DNA of 53,837 nucleotides from Acinetobacter sp. UBA3106 (GCA_002365595.1 DFAM01000016.1:19640-73476); one strand, 5' to 3'; positions 34,669 through 44,630 are shown, counted from the first letter of the stretch. A program made the numbers and translations. The notes: generated from the letters alone by a model not told the origin.

Positions 34669-35097
34669 ATGAAAAATTCTCTTGTTATTTTAATCAGCAG
34701 TTTAAATTTAATGGCATGTTCTAGTATGCCTTATTCATCCAATAAAAATACTGCTCAAAACAACTCGATAAATTCAGCGCCTAATGTTAAGCCCACCAAA
34801 GAGGTTTCGATTGATGGCAGTTATACCGGTGAAATTGTTGGAGATTATCAAAATTCTAAATTTTCCCAGTTAAAAATTGGCATGTCTAAAAATCAGGTAG
34901 AAGATTTAGTCGGGGCTTCAACCGACCAGAGAAGTTATCAAACAGCGAAAGCCTGGATTCCGGTGGCAGGTGCTTTTTCTAAAGATCAGTTCCGTATTGA
35001 AACTTACTATAAGGATGCAGGACGTTTAGTCTACGCCTACAATGGAACAAAATTATACCGGATTGAGGTAGATCAGAATGAAGATGGTGTTCAGTAA
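34669..35097 (+). CDS. BamE/SmpA-OmlA-like lipoprotein
   Basis: A 142-residue lipoprotein with lipobox LMAC at the end of its signal. The mature part is disordered up to about residue 60 and then has the BamE/OmlA-like segment LKIGMSKNQVEDLVGAST, followed by beta strands with FRIETYYKDAGRLVYAYNGTKLYRIEVD. BamE proper is part of the outer-membrane beta-barrel assembly complex. This may be BamE-related rather than BamE itself, since the N-terminal linker is long and the context is not the usual fur-bamE locus. The ATG at 34669 with AATAAGG is chosen over an upstream GTG. Confidence 0.78.
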   Translation: MKNSLVILISSLNLMACSSMPYSSNKNTAQNNSINSAPNVKPTKEVSIDGSYTGEIVGDYQNSKFSQLKIGMSKNQVEDLVGASTDQRSYQTAKAWIPVAGAFSKDQFRIETYYKDAGRLVYAYNGTKLYRIEVDQNEDGVQ

Positions 35098-35172
35098 TTG
35101 CTGTATCTTTTTACCTACTCGCTGATTGATCACTACCTATCAGTGAAATTATAAGAAAAACATATTTTAAGA

Positions 35173-35814
35173 TCACAAAAATATTTTTATTTCAGGAAAA
35201 GCAAAACCTTTACAGGATGCCTCTGAACGCCAGGCAACTGTGAGCATGACAGGGCCTAAATGAAAATTTTGATAAGCAAAGGTACCAATTAAAGGATGAC
35301 TACACAGTCCGCCATCATGTACGGGATGTACCCGTGTATCCAACTCGCTTAAGTTTAAACGCACCCCCAGCCCGGCAGCTTTCAATACTGCTTCCTTGGT
35401 GGTCCAGACTTTGAACCAGTAACCTGGATCCTGTTCCAATTCATTCCAGGACTTTAACTCATGCGGATGAAATGCATGCTTTGCCAGTGCTGTAAATCTG
35501 ACCTGCCGATCCAGATCTTCAATATCGACCCCGATATCTGGCATATTTGTACTAGTGGCTAAAGCATAATTTTTTTGACTATGGCTATGATTAAAATAAA
35601 ATTCAGGGAAATGAATCAAATAGGGTTTACCGTATTCAGTCTTTGCCAATTGCTCATGCTGAATGGCGGTGTGTAATTGTTCGGAAAGCAATTGATTGCG
35701 AAAGTGATGGATTTGCTGTTTCTGCAACTGAATTTTGCTCTTGCGATCGAGTGTGTGATCCACATGAACAATCTGTGCTAGTGCATTGACATTCACCCGT
35801 ATCAGTCTGCTCAC
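35173..35814 (-). CDS. 4'-phosphopantetheinyl transferase (Sfp type)
   Basis: A 213-residue enzyme that transfers phosphopantetheine from CoA to a carrier-protein serine. It has GKP at 62-64, NHSHS at 75-79, the magnesium-binding GVDIED at 95-100 and the WTTKEAVLKAAG motif at 137-148. Sfp-type enzymes serve siderophore, polyketide or fatty-acid carrier proteins; no such partner gene is in the window. It is upstream of a terminator that belongs to der, and has no operon partner. Confidence 0.9.
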   Translation of the reverse strand: MSRLIRVNVNALAQIVHVDHTLDRKSKIQLQKQQIHHFRNQLLSEQLHTAIQHEQLAKTEYGKPYLIHFPEFYFNHSHSQKNYALATSTNMPDIGVDIEDLDRQVRFTALAKHAFHPHELKSWNELEQDPGYWFKVWTTKEAVLKAAGLGVRLNLSELDTRVHPVHDGGLCSHPLIGTFAYQNFHLGPVMLTVAWRSEASCKGFAFPEIKIFL

Positions 35815-35856
35815 TAAAAATCACCTTTGAAAAAATAGAAACATATTTTAAAAGAA

Positions 35857-35884
35857 AAAAGCCCAAAGATCACTTTGGGCTTTT
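35857..35884 (-). terminator. Terminator of der
   Basis: The twelve-base-pair stem AAAAGCCCAAAG/CTTTGGGCTTTT with a TGAT loop on the minus strand is followed by a T tract. It lies about 23 bases after the der stop. Confidence 0.92.
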
Positions 35885-35906
35885 AATGAAACACTATATT
35901 TGAAAA

Positions 35907-37316
35907 TTAACGTTTAAATTTCTTTTCAGCTTTTTTGAACTTCTGTACGTAACGACGCTTACGTGCTGCCGTGCGTTCATCAATTTGTGACTTACGCCCT
36001 TCAAACGGGTTTTCTGACGTTTTAAACTCGATTCTTACTGGCGTACCTTCAAGTTTGTACACTTTACGGAATACGTTTTCTAAATAACGACGGTAGTCTG
36101 CCGGGGTTTTATCCACCTTGTTACCATGAATAACAATCGTTGGTGGATTTTGACCACCAATATGCGCATAACGCATCTTGATACGACGACCTTGTACCAT
36201 ACCAGGTTGATGTGCTTCTGTTGCATCGTTCAAAATTTGCGTGATTTTTGCAGGTGAAACTTTTAAACGCGACGAGTCATAAGCACGATGAATAGATGGA
36301 TAAAGCTCACCCACACCCGTACCATGCAAAGCAGAAATGAGATGTACTTTCGCCCATGGAATAAAATCAAAACGACGCTCGACATCAAGTTTACATTGCT
36401 TACGATCATATTCGGTCATGTTATCCCATTTATTGACCGCAATTACCATGGCACGACCAGCTTCTAATGCATAACCAATCAGATGTAAGTCTTGCTCAAC
36501 AATCCCTTCACGCGCATCTACAACCACAACAATCACGTTGGCATCTTTAATCGCTTGTAATGTTTTCACAATCGAGAATTTCTCGATCATTTCATCCACT
36601 TTACCTTTACGACGCACACCAGCAGTATCAATGAGCGTATATTTACGACCTTCACGCTCGAATGGAATGTAGATCGAATCACGGGTTGTACCCGGTTGGT
36701 CAAATGCCACTACCCGGTCTTCACCCAACAGGCGATTGACCAATGTCGATTTACCCACATTCGGGCGACCAATAATCGCTAAACGAAGACCTGTATCTTC
36801 ATCGCGTTGTTCAGAATCTACATCTTCAGGTACATCATGCAGAACCTCTTCAAGCATTTGTTGAACACCACGACCATGACTCGCAGCCACTTGAAGAGGT
36901 TCACCCATACCCAATTTAAAGAATTCTACCAATGCCGCTTCAGCATGTACGCCATCAACCTTGTTAGCAACAAGATAAACTTTTTTACCCAATGTACGTA
37001 ATTCGCGTGCAATTTGCTCATCAGAAGCAAGTAAGCCTGCACGTGCATCTACCACAAAGATAATGATATCCGCTTCATTAATGGCAGTTTTAGATTGCTC
37101 TGCCATGTATGAGTCAATACCACCTTCAGATTCGCCAATACCACCAGTATCAACGACAATGAATGATTTATTTTGATAAGTCGCATCGCCATACTTACGA
37201 TCACGGGTCAGACCGGCAAAGTCAGCAACAAGCGCATCACGGCTCTTGGTGATCTGGTTAAACAACGTTGATTTTCCGACGTTCGGACGACCAATGAGCG
37301 CAATTACGGGTTTCAT
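35907..37316 (-). CDS. der: GTPase Der (EngA)
   Basis: A 469-residue double GTPase needed for 50S assembly. The first GTPase domain has GRPNVGKS at 9-16 and the DTGG motif near 57. The second has a second GRPNVGKS near residue 184 and the DTAGVRRKG motif. NKXD motifs (NKVDG, NKWDN) are present in each, followed by a C-terminal KH-like domain and a basic tail. It is the last gene of the der-bamB region but is separated from bamB by a terminator. Confidence 0.97.
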   Translation of the reverse strand: MKPVIALIGRPNVGKSTLFNQITKSRDALVADFAGLTRDRKYGDATYQNKSFIVVDTGGIGESEGGIDSYMAEQSKTAINEADIIIFVVDARAGLLASDEQIARELRTLGKKVYLVANKVDGVHAEAALVEFFKLGMGEPLQVAASHGRGVQQMLEEVLHDVPEDVDSEQRDEDTGLRLAIIGRPNVGKSTLVNRLLGEDRVVAFDQPGTTRDSIYIPFEREGRKYTLIDTAGVRRKGKVDEMIEKFSIVKTLQAIKDANVIVVVVDAREGIVEQDLHLIGYALEAGRAMVIAVNKWDNMTEYDRKQCKLDVERRFDFIPWAKVHLISALHGTGVGELYPSIHRAYDSSRLKVSPAKITQILNDATEAHQPGMVQGRRIKMRYAHIGGQNPPTIVIHGNKVDKTPADYRRYLENVFRKVYKLEGTPVRIEFKTSENPFEGRKSQIDERTAARKRRYVQKFKKAEKKFKR

Positions 37317-37401
37317 AAATTAACCTTTATTCAAGATCAGCCAGTAGGTCTGGTCTGAACAAGCAGAAACAATAGAAGAAATAATAGCCAAAATAAATAA
37401 A

Positions 37402-37433
37402 ACACGGGGCATTGAATGCTCAATCCCCCGTGT
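37402..37433 (-). terminator. Terminator of the rlmN-to-bamB operon
   Basis: The eight-base outer stem ACACGGGG/CCCCGTGT encloses an inner ATTGA/TCAAT stem. On the minus strand it is followed by TTTTATTTATTTT, about 45 bases after bamB. Confidence 0.9.
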
Positions 37434-37478
37434 AAAAAAATACGGTTAGCTTAGTTTAACATAAGGCTGAAAAAAATT

Positions 37479-38630
37479 TTAACGGTTCTGCCAGATGCTT
37501 AAGGCGCCCTTACGGGTCGCCACATAAAGTTGATTATCAATCACACGCAGGGTACGTACTTCACCACTGGTCTTTGAGCGACCAATCAACTGGCCTGTTG
37601 CCGGGTCAATTAAATGCAATACGCCATCCAGATCACCCACCACCAGATCCTGGCCCAAGATTACCGGATTACTGAGCTGGCGATTTAGCAAGCTGTCATT
37701 TTGCCATAATTGTTGGCCGGTAGTCAGTGCATAAGCCGTGATTTTACCATCGGCTTGAGCGACATAGACGGTATTATTAAAGACTTCAGGACGCTGGATA
37801 CTGCTGGCATCTTCGCTCCACACCACTTGTTGGCTCGCCAGATCCATCACCGTTACCTGTCCCTGGTAGCTGGTTGTTACCAGAAATTGCCCAGCAACTA
37901 CAGGATCGCCATCCAGATCATTCAGGCGCTGAATATCCGAACGTCCTTCGCTGACTGCTACACGACGCTGCATACGGGGCACACCGCTAATAATATCCAG
38001 TGCATAAATATAGGCATTTGATGAAGCAATCAGAACGGTACGCGGATCGAGCGCAACCGGTGTAGCTACACCACGCAAGCTGAACTGTACATTCGGCAGA
38101 TTATAGGTCCAGACTTGCTGGCCTGTGGCAAGATCATGTGCATACACGGTGTCATCATTGGTAATGGTAATCACACGACCAGATTGAATAAGTGATGCCG
38201 ATAAAATGGCACCCGACAACTGCGCAGTCCATTTTTGCTCACCAGTCGCCTGATCCAGAGCAAACAGTTGGCCCTTTTTATTGCCAACAATCACCACACC
38301 TTCGCCAGCTTCTATACCCGAGCTTAAACCCTGCTTAGAAACTTTTTGCTTCCATATGCGTTGCTTACCTTGATAAGCAGCCACTTCACCATTGGGATCA
38401 ACCGCAAAAACTACGCCGTTATCTGCATCTAAACGTAGACGCAACGGGTCTGCTTTACTGGTCGAAGAAACACTTTGAGAAAATACAGGAACAAGATTTT
38501 TTGCTTGCACCAATTTAGGTAATGGATTCGGCTTGACCTCTTCCACCTTGGTTTTATTGGTTGAACAACCAGCAAGTGCAAATGTTAAAATTGTTAGTGC
38601 AAACGGTATTTTGTATTTTCTATCCATCAC
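37479..38630 (-). CDS. bamB: Outer membrane assembly lipoprotein BamB
   Basis: A 383-residue lipoprotein with a lipobox LAGC (Cys22). The rest is an eight-bladed PQQ-type beta-propeller, with repeats such as GQLFALDQATGEQKWTAQL and DTVYAHDLATGQQVWTYNL. BamB is a periplasmic scaffold of the BamABCDE complex that folds outer-membrane beta-barrels. It overlaps the yfgM-like gene by four bases. Confidence 0.95.
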   Translation of the reverse strand: MMDRKYKIPFALTILTFALAGCSTNKTKVEEVKPNPLPKLVQAKNLVPVFSQSVSSTSKADPLRLRLDADNGVVFAVDPNGEVAAYQGKQRIWKQKVSKQGLSSGIEAGEGVVIVGNKKGQLFALDQATGEQKWTAQLSGAILSASLIQSGRVITITNDDTVYAHDLATGQQVWTYNLPNVQFSLRGVATPVALDPRTVLIASSNAYIYALDIISGVPRMQRRVAVSEGRSDIQRLNDLDGDPVVAGQFLVTTSYQGQVTVMDLASQQVVWSEDASSIQRPEVFNNTVYVAQADGKITAYALTTGQQLWQNDSLLNRQLSNPVILGQDLVVGDLDGVLHLIDPATGQLIGRSKTSGEVRTLRVIDNQLYVATRKGALSIWQNR

Positions 38631-39328
38631 GACTCATCCACTTGTGTTTCTAAAATTGGGCGTTCAACATCAGGATCATCAACTAAAACGCCGACACTTT
38701 CGAGTTTAATTTGTAAAATTTGACGTTCTTGTTTACGTTCAAGTAACGCATCCCATGCGCTCTTGTACGATTTTTTAGCATTTTCGATATCATTTTTAGC
38801 CACATAGACGTCACCACGTGCTTCATCAGCAGTTGCCTTGAAAGCAGGATCCGTTACTGCAGCCAATGTCTTAATTGCATCGTCATATTTCTTTTGTGCC
38901 AGTTGAGCATAGGCCAAACGAAGTTTAACCACTTGCACCAGACCGGCATCATCCAGTTTAGAATTTGCAACTTTTTTCAAGGCACGTTCTGCATGGGCAT
39001 AATCGGCTTTATCATAAGCCAGTTTTGCCAATAGCAATTGCGTTTGAATGGCCTGAACAGAATCTGGAGCTTCTTTAACAATTTTGTCCGCAGTTGCAGA
39101 TAAAGCATTAAATGCATTGGCATCGCCTGCTGCACTTTTTGCATCGTCCATCAACTGTTGAACCTTGGCTGTTTCCATTTGTGATTCAGCCAAGTTCTTT
39201 TTCTGCCAATATTCCCATCCGAAAAAGGCAATCAACGCAATTAAAATTCCGCTGATCATGGCAGAACCATACTTCTTAGCGAAAGATTTTAAATTATCAA
39301 GTTGTTCTTCATCACTCAATGCGTTCAT
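38627..39328 (-). CDS. yfgM: YfgM-like tetratricopeptide protein
   Basis: A 233-residue protein with an N-terminal cytoplasmic tail, one membrane segment (about residues 20-38) and a periplasmic TPR-like domain. YfgM is an ancillary SecYEG-PpiD partner that helps hand proteins to periplasmic chaperones. The hisS-yfgM-bamB-der order is the standard gammaproteobacterial context, and the bamB overlap indicates coupled translation. Confidence 0.92.
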   Translation of the reverse strand: MNALSDEEQLDNLKSFAKKYGSAMISGILIALIAFFGWEYWQKKNLAESQMETAKVQQLMDDAKSAAGDANAFNALSATADKIVKEAPDSVQAIQTQLLLAKLAYDKADYAHAERALKKVANSKLDDAGLVQVVKLRLAYAQLAQKKYDDAIKTLAAVTDPAFKATADEARGDVYVAKNDIENAKKSYKSAWDALLERKQERQILQIKLESVGVLVDDPDVERPILETQVDES

Positions 39329-39357
39329 GGGATTACCTTTTCCTTATGTTATTCGGC

Positions 39358-40653
39358 TTATTTTGAAGAAAATTTTTCAATGATAAATGGCACAAATTCA
39401 GCCACTGCAATTTCAGTCTGTTCTGCTGTTGCCAACTCTTTGACTAAAATGTGCTGCGCTTCCGCCTCACGCTGACCAAAGATTAAAGCATAAACAGCAC
39501 CTGCCTGATCGGCTTTTTTCATTTGGCTCTTCATTGAACCTTGTGAACCGGTTTTCACACGGATGGTACTATTAGCTGCTTCAAGCTGGTCACGGATCTG
39601 TTCTGCAAGAACCAAGGCTTGACCTTGAGTTGCAGGGTCTGAAACCAGAAAGGTTTCACAGTCACGTACTGGCGTATTGTCTTCTACCTGTTCAAGGAGC
39701 AGCAATAAACGCTCCATACCCATGGCAAAACCAACAGCTGGTACCGATTGATCAGCCTTGCCTTTCAACTGACCGACCAGGCCATCATAACGGCCACCGG
39801 CACACACGGTGCCTTGTGAACCCAAATGCGTTGTGGTCCATTCAAATACGGTTTTGTTGTAGTAGTCCAGACCGCGTACCAGTTTCTGGTTAATCACAAA
39901 GTTTACGCCAGCATCAGTCAGATATTGCTGTAATTGATTGAAGTGCGCCAAAGTTTCTTCACCCATAAAGTCGTGAAGTTTTGGTGCATTTTCAAGGATC
40001 GACTGAGTCTTAGCATCTTTCGAATCTAAAATACGCAGTGGATTTGTGGTTAAACGGCGCTGAGAATCTTCATCTAAATCGGTTTTGTGAGATTCCAGGA
40101 ATTCAACCAGTGCCGCACGGTAAGCCGCACGTTCATCCGACTCACCCAAGGTATTCAGTTCAAGTTGAACTTTGTCTGCTACACCCATGCGTTTCCACAA
40201 ACGTGCAGTCATCAGAATCAATTCAGCATCCTGGTCTGGCGTTGCCACACCAAACGTTTCTACACCAAACTGATGGAACTGACGGTAACGGCCTTTTTGT
40301 GGTTTTTCATAACGGAACATTGGTCCGACATACCACACGCGCGGCGTAGCACCACGCAGTAAATTATGTTCAAGCATGGCACGTACGCAACCTGCGGTCC
40401 CTTCAGGACGCAGCGTTAACGACTCTGGAGGATTACCCTTATCCAGGAAGGTGTACATTTCTTTTTCAACAATATCCGTCGCATCACCAATAGAGCGTTT
40501 GAACAAGTTTGTTTGTTCAACAATCGGCAAGCGGATTTGCTGATAACCATAAGCATCCATTAATGATGCTAAATGCTGCTCAAGACGTCTCCACGCTGCA
40601 GTTTGCGTAGGGAGAATATCGTTAAAACCTTTAATTGCGACAATTGAACTCAT
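39358..40653 (-). CDS. hisS: Histidine--tRNA ligase
   Basis: A 431-residue class II synthetase. Motif 2 (RPEGTAGCVRA, near residues 82-92, and YRQFHQFGVETFG near 122-134) and the histidine A region (LVRGLDYYNKTVFEW near 258-272) are visible, followed by motif 3 (AVGFAMGMERLLLLLE). It overlaps ispG by four bases and is in the usual ispG-hisS order. Confidence 0.97.
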   Translation of the reverse strand: MSSIVAIKGFNDILPTQTAAWRRLEQHLASLMDAYGYQQIRLPIVEQTNLFKRSIGDATDIVEKEMYTFLDKGNPPESLTLRPEGTAGCVRAMLEHNLLRGATPRVWYVGPMFRYEKPQKGRYRQFHQFGVETFGVATPDQDAELILMTARLWKRMGVADKVQLELNTLGESDERAAYRAALVEFLESHKTDLDEDSQRRLTTNPLRILDSKDAKTQSILENAPKLHDFMGEETLAHFNQLQQYLTDAGVNFVINQKLVRGLDYYNKTVFEWTTTHLGSQGTVCAGGRYDGLVGQLKGKADQSVPAVGFAMGMERLLLLLEQVEDNTPVRDCETFLVSDPATQGQALVLAEQIRDQLEAANSTIRVKTGSQGSMKSQMKKADQAGAVYALIFGQREAEAQHILVKELATAEQTEIAVAEFVPFIIEKFSSK

Positions 40654-41765
40654 GATGAACTACGAATGATCTCTTTAGATTTAGCTTCTTCAAGCTCTTG
40701 AACACGTTGACGAACCATAGATTCGATTTCATCAACCAATTGATTGGTATCGATTAAATGGCTTTTCTCACCATTACGATACACCAGTGAACGCGGACTT
40801 GCACCTACTACGCCAATATCGGCTTCTTTGGCTTCACCCGGCCCATTCACTTTACACCCGATCACAGACACATCCATTGGAGTACGAACATCTTCCAGAC
40901 GTTCTTCCAGTGCTTGCATCACTTTAATCACGTTAAATTCCTGACGTGAACAGCTTGGGCAGGCAATGAAGTTAATCCCGTTTGAGCGCAGACCGAGTGA
41001 TTTTAAAATATCAAAACCAATTTTCACTTCTTCTTCAGGTTCAGCCGCCAGCGAAATACGCATAGTATCGCCAATGCCTTCCATCAACAAACCGCCCAGT
41101 GCAATTGCTGATTTCACCGAACCGGTACGGTAGATCCCCGCTTCGGTCACACCCAAATGTAATGGATTATCAATTTGTTGAGATAACAAACGATAAGCAT
41201 CCATGGTCAGGAACACATTCGATGCTTTTACCGATACTTTAAATTCGTGGAAATTTAAACGGTCTAAAATATCAATATGACGCATGGCAGATTCAAGCAG
41301 TGCCTGACCTGTAGGTTCACCATATTTTTTCTGAATGTCTTTTTCCAGTGAACCGGCATTCACGCCAATACGCATGGAAATATCGTGATGTTTTGCCGCA
41401 GCCACCACTTCACGAATTTTCGCTTCCGAGCCGATATTGCCCGGGTTAATACGCAAACAGTCTGCGCCCAGGTCAGCAACGGCCAAAGCGATTTTATAGT
41501 CAAAATGGATGTCGGCGACCAAAGGTACATTGACCTGTTTGCGAATTTCACCAAACGCGGCTGCCGCTTCCATTGAGGGTACAGAAACACGCATGATATC
41601 GGCACCGGCATCTGCACAACGCTGAATCTGGGCTACAGTTGCAGCCACGTCACAGGTTTCAGTATTGGTCATACTTTGGATGCTAATTGGCGCATCACCA
41701 CCCACATACACAGAACCGACACGAATTTTACGAGTGGGACGGCGCTTAATCGGATTTTCAATCAT
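40650..41765 (-). CDS. ispG: 4-hydroxy-3-methylbut-2-enyl-diphosphate synthase (flavodoxin)
   Basis: A 371-residue enzyme of the non-mevalonate isoprenoid pathway, converting MEcPP to HMBPP with a [4Fe-4S] cluster. The N-terminal TIM barrel has VGGDAPISIQSMTNT; the C-terminal domain carries the three cluster cysteines in CPSCSRQ and GCKVNGPGEA and the glutamate ligand in the latter. It is in the conserved rodZ-ispG-hisS order. Confidence 0.97.
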   Translation of the reverse strand: MIENPIKRRPTRKIRVGSVYVGGDAPISIQSMTNTETCDVAATVAQIQRCADAGADIMRVSVPSMEAAAAFGEIRKQVNVPLVADIHFDYKIALAVADLGADCLRINPGNIGSEAKIREVVAAAKHHDISMRIGVNAGSLEKDIQKKYGEPTGQALLESAMRHIDILDRLNFHEFKVSVKASNVFLTMDAYRLLSQQIDNPLHLGVTEAGIYRTGSVKSAIALGGLLMEGIGDTMRISLAAEPEEEVKIGFDILKSLGLRSNGINFIACPSCSRQEFNVIKVMQALEERLEDVRTPMDVSVIGCKVNGPGEAKEADIGVVGASPRSLVYRNGEKSHLIDTNQLVDEIESMVRQRVQELEEAKSKEIIRSSS

Positions 41766-41789
41766 TAATATCGCTCTATTCTTGGCCCA

Positions 41790-42581
41790 TTAACGCGACA
41801 AACGGAAATCTGCTTTTCCATTCACGGTATAAGGTGACAATGCAATCTTTTCATTATTTAAGGTTAAAGTAACTGCTGATGTATCATCCAGACGAATTTG
41901 GAAAGGCGTTTCACCATTCAATTTCAATGTCGATGCCTGACGGCCTGTTGCCAGTACTTTACCGGTTGAATCTACAATATGCACAGAAGTTGGATGACTA
42001 AATTCCAGCTCGAGCTGATCCCCGGAAACCACAGTCGAATTATCCAGATTTAACACCTGAACATCAGATTCAGCAGGAGCGACTTCTTGGCTGTCATTAT
42101 TGTTGCTAGATGACCAGTTTTGTATTGCCATAACTGCAACCGCGACTGCAACCAATACCAGCAAAGTCACCACAATACGTTTTAACCATTTTTTATTGCG
42201 GTCGCTATTAGAACCTGGCAGCCTGCCCATGATTTTAATCGGGGAATTGTTTAAGGCATGATTCGGCAATAATCCAGTATCATTTTGATAAATCTCATCA
42301 AAACGTTGAATAATAGAACTTGCATCTACCTTCAGATACTTCGCATAGGTGCGATAATATCCCTTAATAAAAGTTGCTTCAGGCAAAGCCTTATAATCAT
42401 CTTGCTCTAAAGCAGTCAAAGTTTTTACAGGAATGTTTAAATCTTTGACCACTTCATTTAATTCACGCTTTTGTGCAATTCGAATTTGACGTAAGTACTC
42501 GCCTGGACGCTGAACATTTCCTAATGCAGTGGGTACTACGCTTGAACCATTCGATTGCGGTGAATTAGGATTTACTTCCAT
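41790..42581 (-). CDS. rodZ: Cell shape regulator RodZ
   Basis: A 263-residue protein with an N-terminal Cro/C1-type helix-turn-helix domain (about residues 25-95, with YLRQIRIAQKRELNEV and a TFIKGYYRTYAKYLKV segment), one membrane helix at about 135-152 and a periplasmic DUF4115 beta domain. RodZ links MreB to the cell-wall elongation machinery. It overlaps pilF by ten bases. This is a shorter form than the 337-residue E. coli protein but has all domains. Confidence 0.93.
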   Translation of the reverse strand: MEVNPNSPQSNGSSVVPTALGNVQRPGEYLRQIRIAQKRELNEVVKDLNIPVKTLTALEQDDYKALPEATFIKGYYRTYAKYLKVDASSIIQRFDEIYQNDTGLLPNHALNNSPIKIMGRLPGSNSDRNKKWLKRIVVTLLVLVAVAVAVMAIQNWSSSNNNDSQEVAPAESDVQVLNLDNSTVVSGDQLELEFSHPTSVHIVDSTGKVLATGRQASTLKLNGETPFQIRLDDTSAVTLTLNNEKIALSPYTVNGKADFRLSR

Positions 42582-43378
42582 ACGGCCTCAGTACTGTGCT
42601 GTAATTGCAGATAACGTTGGTATTCTGGACTTTCAGGGAAAAGTGCACGCAATTGATTCACAAGCACCTGCGTTCCCATTGAGTCACTATTTGCCCGCGC
42701 AATTCGGATACCAATCCAAAGCGCACGCGCACCTTGATTCTTTTGACCGACACTACGCACAAACTGTTCATACAATTGTGTGGCGGCAGCGGTCTGCTGT
42801 TTGAGATAAAAAATTTCTGACAACTCTAACATTGAAACATAAGAGTCACGATTTACTTGCAGCGCCTGTTTGAATGTTTTTTCAGCATTCACCATATCAC
42901 CTTGCTTTAAATAAATCCGCCCTGCATTTTCCAATGCTCTATAACGTTGCTCATAGCCCAATGTTGTTCCTGCGACATTGAGCTGTTCAAGCGCGTCATT
43001 ATAACGCTCAACTTGATATAAATAAGTACCGTAGTTGTTACGTGCCTGTGCATTTTTCGGGTCCGCAGAAATAGCACGCTTAAAATATGAATCTGCTTTA
43101 TCCATACTGATCTTACTGCCCTCTTGTTGCAGTAAGACCCCCATCATCATATTTGCAGTTGAATCACGTGAATCTACTTCAAGCGCCTGATCCAGAGTAC
43201 GTTTTGCTGAATCCAGGTCACCAGACTTAATATATTCTGCCGCCAATTGAGTACGAACTTTCACTGCTTTTTCAGGATCTTTCTTCCCTATTGTTGCCGG
43301 TGCTTGGCACCCGACAACAAAAATAGCGGACATACAAATTGTTGTAATAAAAGCTAATTTATATGTGGGCTTTCTCAA
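42572..43378 (-). CDS. pilF: Type IV pilus biogenesis lipoprotein PilF/PilW
   Basis: A 268-residue TPR lipoprotein that guides the PilQ secretin to the outer membrane. I set the start at TTG 43378, seven bases after AGGGG; it gives a normal signal peptide and lipobox VVGC (Cys24). The ATG upstream in the same frame would put the start inside rlmN. Several TPRs follow from residue 40 (AAEYIKSGDLDSAKRTLDQAL and others). Type IV pili are functional in Acinetobacter, for twitching and DNA uptake. Confidence 0.88.
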   Translation of the reverse strand: MRKPTYKLAFITTICMSAIFVVGCQAPATIGKKDPEKAVKVRTQLAAEYIKSGDLDSAKRTLDQALEVDSRDSTANMMMGVLLQQEGSKISMDKADSYFKRAISADPKNAQARNNYGTYLYQVERYNDALEQLNVAGTTLGYEQRYRALENAGRIYLKQGDMVNAEKTFKQALQVNRDSYVSMLELSEIFYLKQQTAAATQLYEQFVRSVGQKNQGARALWIGIRIARANSDSMGTQVLVNQLRALFPESPEYQRYLQLQHSTEAVWK

Positions 43379-43394
43379 TTGACATCCCCTTTTA

Positions 43395-44630
43395 TTATCC
43401 CTGAGTGCGCAGAATCTCATTTTGCTGCGCCACTTTCTTTTTCCACTGTTCCGCACGACGGGTACGGTCAGCAACTTGTCCGACTAACTGCCCACACGCG
43501 GCGTCAATATCATCACCACGCGTCTGACGAATCGTACACACAAAACCGGCATCAGACAAAGTTTTTTGGAAAGAAATAATCCGGTTACGGCTTGAACGAC
43601 CATATGGCGCATGCGGGAACGGATTAAAAGGAATCAAATTAATCTTGCTTGGAAGGTTCTTGAGCAATTTAATCATTTGCTGTGCATGTTCAGGATGGTC
43701 ATTCACGCCATCCAGCATTACATATTCAATGGTTACATGCTTACGCGAACTTTCATTACCGTCTTTGGCAATGTAACGCTGACAAGCAGCAATCAGTTGC
43801 TCTAATGGATACTTTTTATTGATTGGAACCAATTCATTACGCAGCTCATCATTGGGTGCATGTAATGAAATAGCCAGCGCCACGTCAATATCTTTGACCA
43901 TTTGATCGATTTTCGGCACCACACCTGAGGTCGATAAAGTCACACGGCGTTTTGACATACCATAAGCAAAATCATCCAGCATGGTACGCATAGAATTCAG
44001 TACAGCGTCATAGTTGAGGAGTGGTTCACCCATCCCCATCATCACTACGTTGGTTACGGAACGCTCACGCTCAAGCACAGGCACATCTTCCATATAGGAA
44101 TAGTTTGCCATCCACAGCTGACCAATAATTTCTGCCTGGGTTAAGTCACGCTGGAAACCCTGTTTACCGGTTGAACAGAATGAACAATCCAGCGCACAGC
44201 CGACTTGTGAAGAAATACACAAGGTACGGCGCAAGCCACTACGATGTTCTGCCGGAATCAGCACAGTTTCGACGAGGGAACCTTCGCCATCGCCAACACG
44301 GAAGACCCATTTACGGGTACCGTCTTTAGAATAGTTTTTATGCACCACTTCGGGCGCTTTAATTTCACAAATCTTTTCCAACTTTTCGCGCAGTTTGCCG
44401 GAAATATTGGTCATTTCAGCAAAGTCAGTCACGAAGAACTGGTGAATCCATTTCATCACCTGACCGGCACGGAACTTCTTCTCCCCCATATCTTCGAAGA
44501 ATTTTTCCATTTGCGGACGTGACATACCCAGTAAGTTCACTTTCTCGACAGCATTTTGCTGTGTCGGAGCGGATGGAGATTGTTGCTGTGCATCAGTAAC
44601 AGCTGATGTAGCGACTACTTCAGTACTCAT
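43395..44630 (-). CDS. rlmN: Dual-specificity RNA methyltransferase RlmN
   Basis: A 411-residue radical SAM enzyme that makes m2A2503 in 23S rRNA and m2A37 in some tRNAs. The CxxxCxxC motif is at Cys145, Cys149 and Cys152. The methylated catalytic cysteine is expected near the C-terminal DAACGQL segment, where a cysteine is present. A Pro/Ser/Gln-rich N-terminal extension of about 30 residues precedes the family start. Heads the rlmN-pilF-rodZ-ispG-hisS-yfgM-bamB run. Confidence 0.96.
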   Translation of the reverse strand: MSTEVVATSAVTDAQQQSPSAPTQQNAVEKVNLLGMSRPQMEKFFEDMGEKKFRAGQVMKWIHQFFVTDFAEMTNISGKLREKLEKICEIKAPEVVHKNYSKDGTRKWVFRVGDGEGSLVETVLIPAEHRSGLRRTLCISSQVGCALDCSFCSTGKQGFQRDLTQAEIIGQLWMANYSYMEDVPVLERERSVTNVVMMGMGEPLLNYDAVLNSMRTMLDDFAYGMSKRRVTLSTSGVVPKIDQMVKDIDVALAISLHAPNDELRNELVPINKKYPLEQLIAACQRYIAKDGNESSRKHVTIEYVMLDGVNDHPEHAQQMIKLLKNLPSKINLIPFNPFPHAPYGRSSRNRIISFQKTLSDAGFVCTIRQTRGDDIDAACGQLVGQVADRTRRAEQWKKKVAQQNEILRTQG

